NCBI RefSeq assembly: GCF_016586165.1
Contig: NZ_BCPR01000005.1
Span: forward strand, 1-64,000
Origin: Dyella sp. EPa41
GTDB taxonomy: Bacteria > Pseudomonadota > Gammaproteobacteria > Xanthomonadales > Rhodanobacteraceae
Direction of reading: 5' to 3'
Length of the DNA stretch: 64,000 nucleotides
The notes under the pieces were generated by a model. The model did not search any database. It was given only the letters and a program-made list of their open reading frames with translations, and was not told the origin of the DNA. A program made the position numbers and the translations under genes. Below are positions 1-9,704 of this stretch, piece by piece; positions within the stretch are counted from its first letter, which is position 1, and every line of letters begins with the position of its first letter.

Positions 1-3
1 CAG

Positions 4-26
4 CCCTCTCCCCAGAGGGGAGAGGG
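4..26. repeat. Palindromic REP-like hairpin
   Basis: Two perfect 10-bp arms (CCCTCTCCCC and GGGGAGAGGG, 4-13 and 17-26) enclose a 3-base loop and are followed by a short A-run. It resembles the C/T-rich palindromes at the far end of the window. It could be an intergenic REP-type element or the terminator of a gene lying before the window. Confidence 0.5.
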
Positions 27-59
27 AGAAAAAACGGCGGTGCGGTATGAATAGATCCC

Positions 60-600
60 CTCACGGCTCAACGACGTTGCCTTGAGTCCTCTTCGCCTCG
101 GCGCGTGGCGGTGTAGCGGCTTCTTTTGAGGTAGCAACGAGCCCATCCCGGCTGGCCTCGGTCGTCCGACGCTCCTATCCCGCATATGGCTATGAGCCTT
201 GGCTCTGAAGGCCATTTTCTTTGGGTTACTTTTCTTTTGGGCCAGCAAAAGAAAAGTGACTCGAGCGCCGGCAGGGGATCGAAACGCCCGCTGCGTAGGC
301 GGCATGCTCGCGACAGCATGGCAACCGAAGGCATAGCCCGCTTCCACAAGAGCAATAAACGTGCAGACCGGCGCGAAAGGCTGTCGCGCACTGGGTGCGC
401 TCCTACAGAGGTCGGCAGGACGTTGAAACGTCCGCCGCGTCCCACGGGCACTTCCTACGGTGCGTAGGGGGCACCTGGCGGTAGCATGGCAACCGAAGGC
501 AGCACCCCCCTCTCAAGAGAAAACCATGCAGCCCGGCGCGAAAGCGCTGTCGCGCACTGGGTGCGCCCGTACAAACAGCGGCGTGCGATCGCGCTAGGAT
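60..600. repeat. Repeat-rich intergenic leader: MITE-like dyad and duplicated ~115-bp unit
   Basis: No convincing gene is seen in the first 626 bases. At 228-257 an 11-bp perfect inverted repeat (ACTTTTCTTTT / AAAAGAAAAGT) encloses an 8-base loop, a motif I recognise as recurrent between genes in Xanthomonadales. A ~115-bp unit then occurs twice as imperfect direct copies (293-407 and 462-573), sharing the blocks GCATGGCAACCGAAGGC and CTGTCGCGCACTGGGTGCGC. A fragment of the same unit recurs near 4206-4227. Short ORFs here look like by-products of the repeats. Confidence 0.6.
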
Positions 601-626
601 CGAGGCACTTCCCGTGGAGAGCTTCC

Positions 627-1919
627 ATGCGCCAGACCGTGCTTGCCTTTGCCCTTGCCGCCGCCATCGGATCCACCCACGCCGCCGACACCACCCAGCT
701 GGTGCAGAACGAGCTGCCCCAGGTCACCGGCTGGCGTCGCGATATCCACCAGCATCCCGAGTTGAGCAATCGCGAGACGCGCACCTCCGCCCTGGTCGCC
801 GCGCAACTGAAGAAGCTTGGGCTGGAGGTGCACACGGGCATCGCGCACACCGGCGTGACCGGCATCCTCAAGGGCGGCAAGCCCGGACCGAAGCTGGCCA
901 TCCGCGCGGACATGGATGCCTTGCCGGTCACCGAGGAAGTGGACCTGCCCTTTGCCTCCAAGGCCAAGGGCGAATACCGCGGCAAACCCACCGGCGTCAT
1001 GCATGCCTGCGGCCACGATGCGCATACGGCCATGCTGCTGGGCCTCGCCACGGTGCTGGCGGGCATGAAGAAGGACTTGCCCGGCGAAGTGATGTTCGTG
1101 TTCCAGCCCGCCGAGGAAGGGGCGCCTCCCGGCGAGCAGGGCGGCGCGTCGCTCATGCTGAAGGAAGGCGTGTTCCGCGACTTCAAGCCCGACGCGATGT
1201 TCGGCATGCACGTGGTGAGCGCGCTCAATGTCGGCACCGTGGCGGTGCGGCCGGGCGCGACGATGGCAGGCTCGGACTGGTTCAAGTTGGTGATCCACGG
1301 CCGCCAGACGCATGGCGCGACGCCGTGGAACGGCATCGACCCCATCGTCACCGCCGCGCAGATCATCAATGCGGCGCAGACCATCGTGAGCCGCAAGCTC
1401 GACATCAGCGAGCTGCCGGCGGTACTCAGCTTCGGCATCATCGAAGGCGGCTCGCGCTACAACATCGTGCCGGACAAGGTCGAACTGCAGGGCACGCTGC
1501 GCACGTTCGACACCGGCATGCGCCAGCAGGCGTTCGACAACCTCAAGTCCATCGCCGAGCACGTCGCCGAAGCCAACGGCGCCACGGTGGAGACGCAGAT
1601 ACCGGTGGGCGACAGCAATCCGGTGCTGGTCAACGACCCCGCGCTCGCCGCGCGCGTGCGCGCGAGCATCGGCAGGGCCATCGGCGCCGACCACGTGATC
1701 GAGGCGCGCCCCTGGATGGCTTCGGAAGATTTCGCGTACTTCGCCAAGGAAGTGCCGAGCGTGTATTTCTTCGTCGGCGCCACGCCCGCCGGCCAGGACG
1801 CACTCAAGGCGCCCACCAACCATTCGCCGAAGTTCTTCATGGACGAAGGCGCGCTGAAGCTCGGCATGGAATCCATGCTGCAGGCCACGCTGGACTACCT
1901 CAACGCGCCGGCCGGCTGA
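627..1919 (+). CDS. Exported M20-family amidohydrolase (amidase/carboxypeptidase type)
   Basis: This 430-residue metallohydrolase is of the M20D type (hippurate / N-acyl amino acid amidohydrolases), which cleaves N-acyl or amide bonds of amino acid derivatives. The chosen ATG has a GGAG box 9 bases upstream and opens a signal peptide (MRQTVLAFALAAAIGSTHA), so the enzyme is probably periplasmic. An in-frame start at 486 would bury the signal peptide. Visible family motifs are RADMDALPV, HACGHDAHT and PAEEG, which carry the metal-binding Cys, His and Glu residues. It converges on the next gene with an 8-bp gap. The substrate cannot be told from sequence. Confidence 0.9.
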   Translation: MRQTVLAFALAAAIGSTHAADTTQLVQNELPQVTGWRRDIHQHPELSNRETRTSALVAAQLKKLGLEVHTGIAHTGVTGILKGGKPGPKLAIRADMDALPVTEEVDLPFASKAKGEYRGKPTGVMHACGHDAHTAMLLGLATVLAGMKKDLPGEVMFVFQPAEEGAPPGEQGGASLMLKEGVFRDFKPDAMFGMHVVSALNVGTVAVRPGATMAGSDWFKLVIHGRQTHGATPWNGIDPIVTAAQIINAAQTIVSRKLDISELPAVLSFGIIEGGSRYNIVPDKVELQGTLRTFDTGMRQQAFDNLKSIAEHVAEANGATVETQIPVGDSNPVLVNDPALAARVRASIGRAIGADHVIEARPWMASEDFAYFAKEVPSVYFFVGATPAGQDALKAPTNHSPKFFMDEGALKLGMESMLQATLDYLNAPAG

Positions 1920-1927
1920 CAGATCGC

Positions 1928-4069
1928 TCAGAAAGTGAAGCGTGCGCCAAACAGCCAGGTGCGCCCCGGCGCAGGCTCGTAGTAGCGGCCGTTGCCGTCG
2001 TTGACGATCACCGAGCCGATGTAGCGCCGGTCGGCGAGGTTGTCGACGCGCGCGCTCAGCTGCAGGCGTTGCTTCTCGCCAAGCACGAAGGTGTAGGCGA
2101 CATCGGCATCGAACACCGCATAGCCGGCTGCCGTGGCCGTGCCGATGTCGTTGGCCGTGGTCATGCCCGCGCCGCTGAGCGTGAGCCCTTCGCGCCAGCC
2201 GGTGTCGCCACCGTGCTGCAGGCGTAGCGAACCGTAATCCTCGGGTACGCCCGGCATGCGCGAACCCGCCGCCACCGGCACCGTGGGCGTCGTGCAAGGC
2301 GTTCCTGCACAAGTAAGGAAGCCGCTGCGGAACTGCGCCTGCAGATGCGTGTAGGCGGCGATGAGGTGCCAGCCCGGCGCGAGCTCGCCGTCGAAGGAAA
2401 GCTCGATGCCCTGCCGGCGCGTGTCATGCACGTTGCGGTAGGTGGTGCGTCCGTTGACGCTGGTGGCGATGGCCAGTTCGTCGCGCGTATCCGCGCGGAA
2501 CAGCGCCGCGTCGAACTCCATCGCCGGCGCAAGTGGCCACTTCAGGCCCGCCTCGACGTTGTGGCTGCGCGCGGGCCGCAGGTTGAAGGCGAGCCCCGGC
2601 TGCCCGTCGCTGCGATAGCCAAGCTCGTTGTAGCTGGGCGTTTCGAAGCCCTCGCCGTAGCTCGCGTACAACCGCAACGCATCGCCGGGGCGATACTGCA
2701 ACGCCACCACCGGCGTGGTGGCGGAATAGTCGACGCTGCCGCTGTCGTCCGGATTGCGCGGCGTGATGTAGTAGTCGTGCTCGCTGAAGCGCACCTCGTC
2801 GCGGCGCAGCCCCAGCATCAGCGCCCACGACGGCGCGAAGTGCCAGTACCACTGCGCGTAGGCCGCCACGTCATCGACATTGTCGTCCTCGTCACGACGC
2901 AGCCGCCCCTTGACGCCTAGCGTCGTGCCCACGAAGTTCTCGTAGCCCAGGCGGTGCTGCCGCTGGTAGTCGCCACTCGCACCCAGCACGAATTCGTAGT
3001 CGCCACCGGCCAGCTGGCCCCGATGCGACCAGCGCAGGTCGGCGCCGCCATAGTGCGTGTTGGGCTCCACCACGCCGCCGGGTTGCAGCGGGTTGAGCTG
3101 GGTGGCGACGGGGATCGATTGATACTGGGTGATCTCGCGCTCGCCGTAATACGCCATGGCGCGCCACTGGCCGTCCTCGCCGGAAGGCCGTTCGTAGATC
3201 ACGCCGGCCTGGTCCTGCCGCGTGCTCTTGCGCGTATCGAATGCCAGCGCCGCCGGCGAAGCCTGGCGCGGGTCCGCCGCGGCCTGCGCCTTGGTGAGCC
3301 CCATCGGGTCTTCCGCGCGCGGCTGGTCGAGATGATTCACCACCACCGTCAACGATTGCCCATGGCCGAGATCGAAACCCAGTCGCGCGTGCGCGGACTG
3401 CCGGTTCACGCGGCTGTGCTGCCGATAACCGCCGGAGAGGAATTGCGACGCGGCGATGTTGTAGTCCATCGGGCCCGCGGTGCCGCGCGTGTCGACGCTG
3501 TAGCGGAAGCTGTCGTCACTGCCCCCGTACACGCCAAGCGTGGTCTGCGGTGTCGGCGTACCCGGCGCGCTCCACATCTGCACCACGCCACCCGCCGCGT
3601 TGCCGTAGAGCACCGAGAACGGTCCGCGCAATACCTCCACGCGATCGGCGGTGTCGAGCACGAAATGCGAGACCTGTCCCTGGCCGTCCGGCAGCGTCGC
3701 GGGCACGCCATCGAGATAGAGCCGGATGCTGCGCACGCCGAACGTGCTGCGCGAGCCGAAACCGCGTATCGAGATCTGCTCGTCCTGCGCGTAGTTCTGG
3801 CGATCGCGCGCCAGGATGCCGGGCACCCCCACCAGGGTTTCGGAGAGATTGACGCCCGCCTCGCCCGACTCCGACGGCGCCACGCGCACCACGCTCAACG
3901 CGGCGGGCACATCGATGGGCGGCATGCCGAGGCGGCTGGCATTGACCTGCACGGTGGAAAGCGTGGCGGCCTGGCCCTGCGAGCCAGCCTGCTGCGCGAA
4001 GACCGTCGCCCAGGGCGAGCTCGCGACGATCATCACGCTGGCCATCCTGCGAAGGCTTCGCGAGGACAT
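1928..4069 (-). CDS. TonB-dependent outer-membrane receptor
   Basis: The 713-residue protein has a signal peptide (MSSRSLRRMASVMIV... to VFAQQ), a TonB-box-like stretch (STVQVNA) and a plug domain with ISIRGFGSRS, LDGVPATLPDGQG and VEVLRGPFSVLYG. A long beta-barrel follows and ends in the terminal Phe of outer-membrane proteins (ARFTF). The start at 4069 was chosen because GGAG lies 7 bases upstream and the signal peptide follows; the frame stays open to 4333. It is divergent from xoxF across a shared 410-bp control region. That suggests, but does not prove, import of a lanthanide chelate or another metal complex for the dehydrogenase. Confidence 0.9.
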   Translation of the reverse strand: MSSRSLRRMASVMIVASSPWATVFAQQAGSQGQAATLSTVQVNASRLGMPPIDVPAALSVVRVAPSESGEAGVNLSETLVGVPGILARDRQNYAQDEQISIRGFGSRSTFGVRSIRLYLDGVPATLPDGQGQVSHFVLDTADRVEVLRGPFSVLYGNAAGGVVQMWSAPGTPTPQTTLGVYGGSDDSFRYSVDTRGTAGPMDYNIAASQFLSGGYRQHSRVNRQSAHARLGFDLGHGQSLTVVVNHLDQPRAEDPMGLTKAQAAADPRQASPAALAFDTRKSTRQDQAGVIYERPSGEDGQWRAMAYYGEREITQYQSIPVATQLNPLQPGGVVEPNTHYGGADLRWSHRGQLAGGDYEFVLGASGDYQRQHRLGYENFVGTTLGVKGRLRRDEDDNVDDVAAYAQWYWHFAPSWALMLGLRRDEVRFSEHDYYITPRNPDDSGSVDYSATTPVVALQYRPGDALRLYASYGEGFETPSYNELGYRSDGQPGLAFNLRPARSHNVEAGLKWPLAPAMEFDAALFRADTRDELAIATSVNGRTTYRNVHDTRRQGIELSFDGELAPGWHLIAAYTHLQAQFRSGFLTCAGTPCTTPTVPVAAGSRMPGVPEDYGSLRLQHGGDTGWREGLTLSGAGMTTANDIGTATAAGYAVFDADVAYTFVLGEKQRLQLSARVDNLADRRYIGSVIVNDGNGRYYEPAPGRTWLFGARFTF

Positions 4070-4479
4070 CGTCGGTCTCCGTGGCGTCGTGGGGTAGCGC
4101 TGCATGATCACGAGGTCGGTGGTGGCGATGCAAGTGCGGCGTGAGTGATCGCGTGCATGCTTGGGGGCGTGCTGCGATGGCTGGTCGTTGTCGCTTCGTG
4201 GGCTTTTCGCGCGCTGGGTGCGCTCCTTCACGGAAAGCGAAAAGAAACTGCGCCAGTTCTGCAGCACGCAGTGTGGCGTTATGGGGACACTCGCCGTGCC
4301 GGCACGTGCTTGGGCATGCCATGGAAATCCCATAGATCGATGATTGTGTGGTCATTTTTCCCGATATCGGGAGCTGGCACGTGGGCTGCTACATGCACGA
4401 TGCAGTTACCTGTGCCGATGCTCGCGCAGCGTTGCGGTCACCGGTGCGTCCTCGTTCCACGTGCCCGGGGAGAACCATC
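4070..4479. promoter_or_regulatory. Divergent control region between TonB receptor and xoxF
   Basis: This 410-bp stretch contains no gene. Besides the sigma-54 site it holds a dyad AACTG-CGC-CAGTT (4246-4258) and a remnant (about 4206-4227) of the repeat unit found at 293-407. It should carry the promoters of both divergent genes. Confidence 0.5.
4375..4390 (+). promoter_or_regulatory. Sigma-54 (-24/-12) promoter of the xox operon
   Basis: TGGCACGTGGGCTGCT matches the sigma-54 consensus TGGCACG-N4-TTGCW at 11 of 12 informative positions, with invariant GG (4376-4377) and GC (4388-4389) correctly spaced. It lies 90 bp before the xoxF ATG. A perfect 12-bp palindrome CCCGATATCGGG (4360-4371) abuts it upstream and may be an operator. 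A sigma-54 activator is encoded at the end of the same gene cluster. Confidence 0.75.
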
Positions 4480-6279
4480 ATGCCCAGTCCGTCCGTTTGC
4501 CGTTGGCGACACCTCAGCGCCATCGCATGCCTCAGCCTTGCGTTGCCGTGCATCGCATCGGCCGACGATCAGTTGGACAAGCTTTCGCAGGACCACAACC
4601 AGTGGGTGATCCCCGCGGGCAACTACGCGGGCCAGCGGTACAGCGGCCTCAACCAGATCACCGCCGACAACGTGAAGAACCTCCATGTGGCCTGGACGAT
4701 GTCCACCGGCTCGCTGCGCGGCCATGAAGGCCAGCCGTTGATCGTCGGCGACACCATGTATTTCGAAAGTTCATTCCCGAACTACGTGTACGCCGTTTCG
4801 CTGAAGGAGCCGGGGCGCATCCTGTGGAAGTTCGCCCCGCAGCAGGACAAGTTCGCGCCCTCCGTGGCCTGTTGCGACGTGGTCAACCGCGGCGTCGCCT
4901 ATGCCAACGGCGTCATCTACGCCAACGCGCTGGACGGCTTCCTCTACGCGCTGGACGCCAAGAACGGCAACGTGAAGTGGAAGGTGCAGAACGCGGACCC
5001 GAAGCTGGGCCAGACCCAGACGATGGCCCCATTGGTGGTGAAGAACGTGGTGATCACCGGCGTATCCGGTGCCGAGTACGGCGTGCACGGCTACGTGACC
5101 GGCAACGACGCGGCCAGCGGCAAGCAGCTGTGGCGCGCCTACAGCACCGGCCCCGACGACCAGCTGATGTTCGACCCGGACAAGACCATCGACGGCGCGA
5201 CGCAGAAACCCGTGGGCAAGAACTCCAGCCTCGCCTCCTGGCAGGGCGACCAGTGGAAGCTCGGCGGCGGCACCACCTGGGGCTGGTACACCTACGACCC
5301 CAAGCTCGACCTGTTCTATTACGGCACCGGCAACCCCGGCACCTGGAACCCGACGCAACGTCCGGGCGACAACAAGTACTCGATGTCGATCATCGCGCGC
5401 AGCCCGGAAACCGGCAAGGCGAAATGGGTGTTCCAGATGACGCCGCACGACGGCTGGGACTATGACGGCGTCAACGAAAGCATCCTCACCGACAGCACCA
5501 TCGACGGCAAGACCGTGCCGACCCTCACCCACTTCGATCGCAACGGCTTCGCCTACGTGCTAGACCGCCGCACCGGCAAGCTGCTCTCCGCCAAGAAGTA
5601 CGACGCGGTGGTGAACTGGGCCGACCACATCGACATGGCGACCGGTCGCCCCGTGCTGAACGACGCGATGATGACCAAGGAAAACGTCAACGTGAAAGGC
5701 ATCTGCCCCTCGTCACAGGGCAGCAAGGACCAGCAGCCGGCCTCGTACGACCCCAACACCAAGCTGTTCTACGTGCCCACCAACCACGTGTGCATGGACT
5801 ACCAGGCGTTCAACGTGAAGTACAAGGCGGGCTTCCCGTATGTCGGCGCGCTGGTGAACATGTATCCGGCCGACCACGGCGAAGTGGGCGGCCGCTTCAT
5901 CGCGTTCGACCCGATCAGCGGGCAGACCAAGTGGGAGATCAAGGATCGCTTCCAGGATTGGGGCGGCGCGCTCACCACGGCCGGCGGCCTGGTGTTCTAC
6001 GGCACGCTCACCGGCGATTTCCGCGCGGTGGACATCAAGACGGGCAAGGTGCTTTGGCACTTCAAGACGCCCTCGGGAATCATCGGCAACCCGATCACGT
6101 ACACCTATGACGGCAAGCAGTACGTGGCGATCTTGAGCGGTGTCGGTGGCTGGGCGGCCATTGGCCTGGCCGAAAACCTCACCAAGGCGACCGAGGGCCT
6201 CGGCGCGGTGGGCGCCACGGCGAGCCTCGCGGACTACACGAACCTCGGCGGCACCTTGCTGGTGTTCGCCATCGATTGA
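4480..6279 (+). CDS. xoxF: XoxF-type lanthanide-dependent PQQ methanol dehydrogenase
   Basis: This periplasmic quinoprotein of 599 residues oxidises methanol (often also ethanol or formaldehyde) and passes electrons to a c-type cytochrome. The start at 4480 has GGGGAGAA upstream and opens a signal peptide (MPSPSVCRWRH... to CIASA). The vicinal disulphide CC pair over PQQ is at residues 131-132. The motif WDYDGVNE gives catalytic Asp327 plus Asp329, the extra carboxylate that marks rare-earth-binding XoxF enzymes; calcium-type MxaF has Ala there. It heads a tight operon with xoxJ, a xoxG-like cytochrome and formaldehyde-oxidising genes. No PQQ biosynthesis genes lie in the window. Confidence 0.93.
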   Translation: MPSPSVCRWRHLSAIACLSLALPCIASADDQLDKLSQDHNQWVIPAGNYAGQRYSGLNQITADNVKNLHVAWTMSTGSLRGHEGQPLIVGDTMYFESSFPNYVYAVSLKEPGRILWKFAPQQDKFAPSVACCDVVNRGVAYANGVIYANALDGFLYALDAKNGNVKWKVQNADPKLGQTQTMAPLVVKNVVITGVSGAEYGVHGYVTGNDAASGKQLWRAYSTGPDDQLMFDPDKTIDGATQKPVGKNSSLASWQGDQWKLGGGTTWGWYTYDPKLDLFYYGTGNPGTWNPTQRPGDNKYSMSIIARSPETGKAKWVFQMTPHDGWDYDGVNESILTDSTIDGKTVPTLTHFDRNGFAYVLDRRTGKLLSAKKYDAVVNWADHIDMATGRPVLNDAMMTKENVNVKGICPSSQGSKDQQPASYDPNTKLFYVPTNHVCMDYQAFNVKYKAGFPYVGALVNMYPADHGEVGGRFIAFDPISGQTKWEIKDRFQDWGGALTTAGGLVFYGTLTGDFRAVDIKTGKVLWHFKTPSGIIGNPITYTYDGKQYVAILSGVGGWAAIGLAENLTKATEGLGAVGATASLADYTNLGGTLLVFAID

Positions 6280-6286
6280 ACGGACG

Positions 6287-6310
6287 GACGGCGGCGACTT
6301 CGCCGCCGTC
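6287..6310 (+). terminator. Strong intercistronic hairpin between xoxF and xoxJ
   Basis: Perfect 11-bp arms (GACGGCGGCGA / TCGCCGCCGTC) flank a 2-base loop right after the xoxF stop. There is no long T-run, so partial attenuation or 3' protection of the abundant xoxF message fits better than full termination. Confidence 0.6.
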
Positions 6311-6338
6311 TCCGTTTCCACGCCACCGGAGAAAGTCC

Positions 6339-7181
6339 ATGCGCACGTTCCCCGTATCCGTGTCGCTCGGCCTGATGCTGGCGCTTGCCGGCATCACGGG
6401 CGCGCACGCCGCCGGCAAGACCCTGAAGGTCTGCGCCGACCCCGACTATCTGCCCTATTCCAACCGCGCCGGCGAAGGCTTCGAGAACGCCGTGGCCGAA
6501 ACCGTCGCCAAGGCGATGGGCGCCAGGCTCGAATACGTCTGGGACAACCAGCGCGCGCATGGCGGTTATGCCGAATATCTCTCGCGCAACCTCGACAGCG
6601 GCAAGTGCGACGTCGTGATGAGCATGCCTTACGGCAACGAAGAAGAGCTGACCACCGATCCGTATTACGTCTCTTCCTACGTGTTCGTGTTCAAGAAGGC
6701 CAATAACTACAACCTGGAGAACATGAACTCGCCCGACCTGCGCAAGCTGAAGATCGGCTTCGAGTCGGACACGCCGGTGGAGTCGGGCCTGCAGCTTCGC
6801 GGCATGGTCCAGGCCGCCACGGCGTTCGACGTGGCCGAGACGCCAGGCAAGTCGCCACGCAGCATGCTGCAGGCCGTGGAGGACGGCACGATCGACGTGA
6901 TGATCACCTGGCAACCGGCGATCGGCGCGTTCCTGCACGACTACCCCGACCTCGCCACCGTGGCGCTGCCCAACACCCGCGCCACCGGCTCGCCCGAGAT
7001 GTATTCGTTCCCGATGTCGATGGCGGTGCGCAAGAACGACGAAGCGCTGCGCAACGCGCTCAACCAGGTGATCAAGCAGCAGCAGGGGGCGCTGACCGGC
7101 GTGCTGCACCAGCACGGCATCCAGATCTTTGGCGACAGCGATGGCTCGGCCTCGCCATCGCACCAGATGGCCAACCTTTAG
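6339..7181 (+). CDS. xoxJ: XoxJ, periplasmic solute-binding-like partner of XoxF
   Basis: The 280-residue protein belongs to the quinoprotein-dehydrogenase-associated extracellular solute-binding (SBP family 3) group that accompanies xoxF and mxaF. Its role is thought to be activation or assembly of the dehydrogenase, not uptake. The start at 6339 has GGAGAAAG upstream and a signal peptide ending in GAHAAG. The family opening KVCADPDYLPYSN is clear, followed by GKCDVVMSMPYGNEE. No ABC permease accompanies it, consistent with a partner role. It begins 59 bp after xoxF, across the hairpin. Confidence 0.88.
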   Translation: MRTFPVSVSLGLMLALAGITGAHAAGKTLKVCADPDYLPYSNRAGEGFENAVAETVAKAMGARLEYVWDNQRAHGGYAEYLSRNLDSGKCDVVMSMPYGNEEELTTDPYYVSSYVFVFKKANNYNLENMNSPDLRKLKIGFESDTPVESGLQLRGMVQAATAFDVAETPGKSPRSMLQAVEDGTIDVMITWQPAIGAFLHDYPDLATVALPNTRATGSPEMYSFPMSMAVRKNDEALRNALNQVIKQQQGALTGVLHQHGIQIFGDSDGSASPSHQMANL

Positions 7182-7199
7182 CAGCGGAGGATCAAGCGA

Positions 7200-9094
<1,895 letters not shown>

Positions 9095-9126
9095 CGGCGC
9101 CACGGCGCCATCGAGAGGGCAAGGCC

Positions 9127-9699
9127 ATGAGCATCGCCATCCATCCTTCGGTCGACCACGGCGTCAAGCAGGGCTCGGCGGATTTCGCCGGCGGCACCCT
9201 GGTATGCAAATGCAAGGACAGACCGGTCAAGGTCAGCGTCGCAACGCAGTCGGCGCACAACCATGTATGCGGCTGCACCCGGTGCTGGAAACCCGACGGC
9301 GCCCTGTTCGCGATGATCGCGGTGGCGCCTCGCGACAAGGTGACAGTGACCGACAACGAGGACAAGCTGAAGATCGTCGACGACAAGGCGACCATCCAGC
9401 GCCACGCCTGCATCGGTTGCGGCGTGCACATGCTGGGCCGCATCGAGAACAAAGACCATCCGTTCTACGGGCTGGACTTCATCCACACGGAATTGTCGTC
9501 GGAGAGCGGATGGTCGGCGCCTGGATTCGCCGCCTTCGTGTCTTCCATCATCGAGTCCGGTGCCGATCCGAACAACATGGATGCGGTGCGCGCGCGGCTG
9601 CGCGAACTGGGCCTGCCCCCGTACGATTGCCTGTCGCCGCCCCTGATGGATTTCATCGCCACCAAATTGGCCCAGGCGTCGGGCGTGCTCAAGGCGTGA
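9127..9699 (+). CDS. gfa: Gfa, S-(hydroxymethyl)glutathione synthase-like protein
   Basis: The 190-residue Gfa-family protein contains the cysteine pattern that binds zinc and glutathione: CKCK near residue 28, CGCTRCW near 50 and CIGCGVHM near 100. Gfa was described as accelerating condensation of formaldehyde with glutathione, upstream of FrmA; later work questions whether it is a true enzyme. It lies 32 bp after frmA and 5 bp before the receptor gene, so it is part of the operon. Confidence 0.92.
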   Translation: MSIAIHPSVDHGVKQGSADFAGGTLVCKCKDRPVKVSVATQSAHNHVCGCTRCWKPDGALFAMIAVAPRDKVTVTDNEDKLKIVDDKATIQRHACIGCGVHMLGRIENKDHPFYGLDFIHTELSSESGWSAPGFAAFVSSIIESGADPNNMDAVRARLRELGLPPYDCLSPPLMDFIATKLAQASGVLKA

Positions 9700-9704
9700 G
9701 CTTG

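Noticed and set aside
186-467. 93-residue protein in the leader region
   Set aside because: It reads through the dyad and the duplicated unit and contains no domain; it is a repeat translation.
594-2312. Long minus-strand frame opposite the amidohydrolase
   Set aside because: It has His/Arg/Ala-rich composition typical of antisense frames in GC-rich DNA, no motif and no ribosome site.
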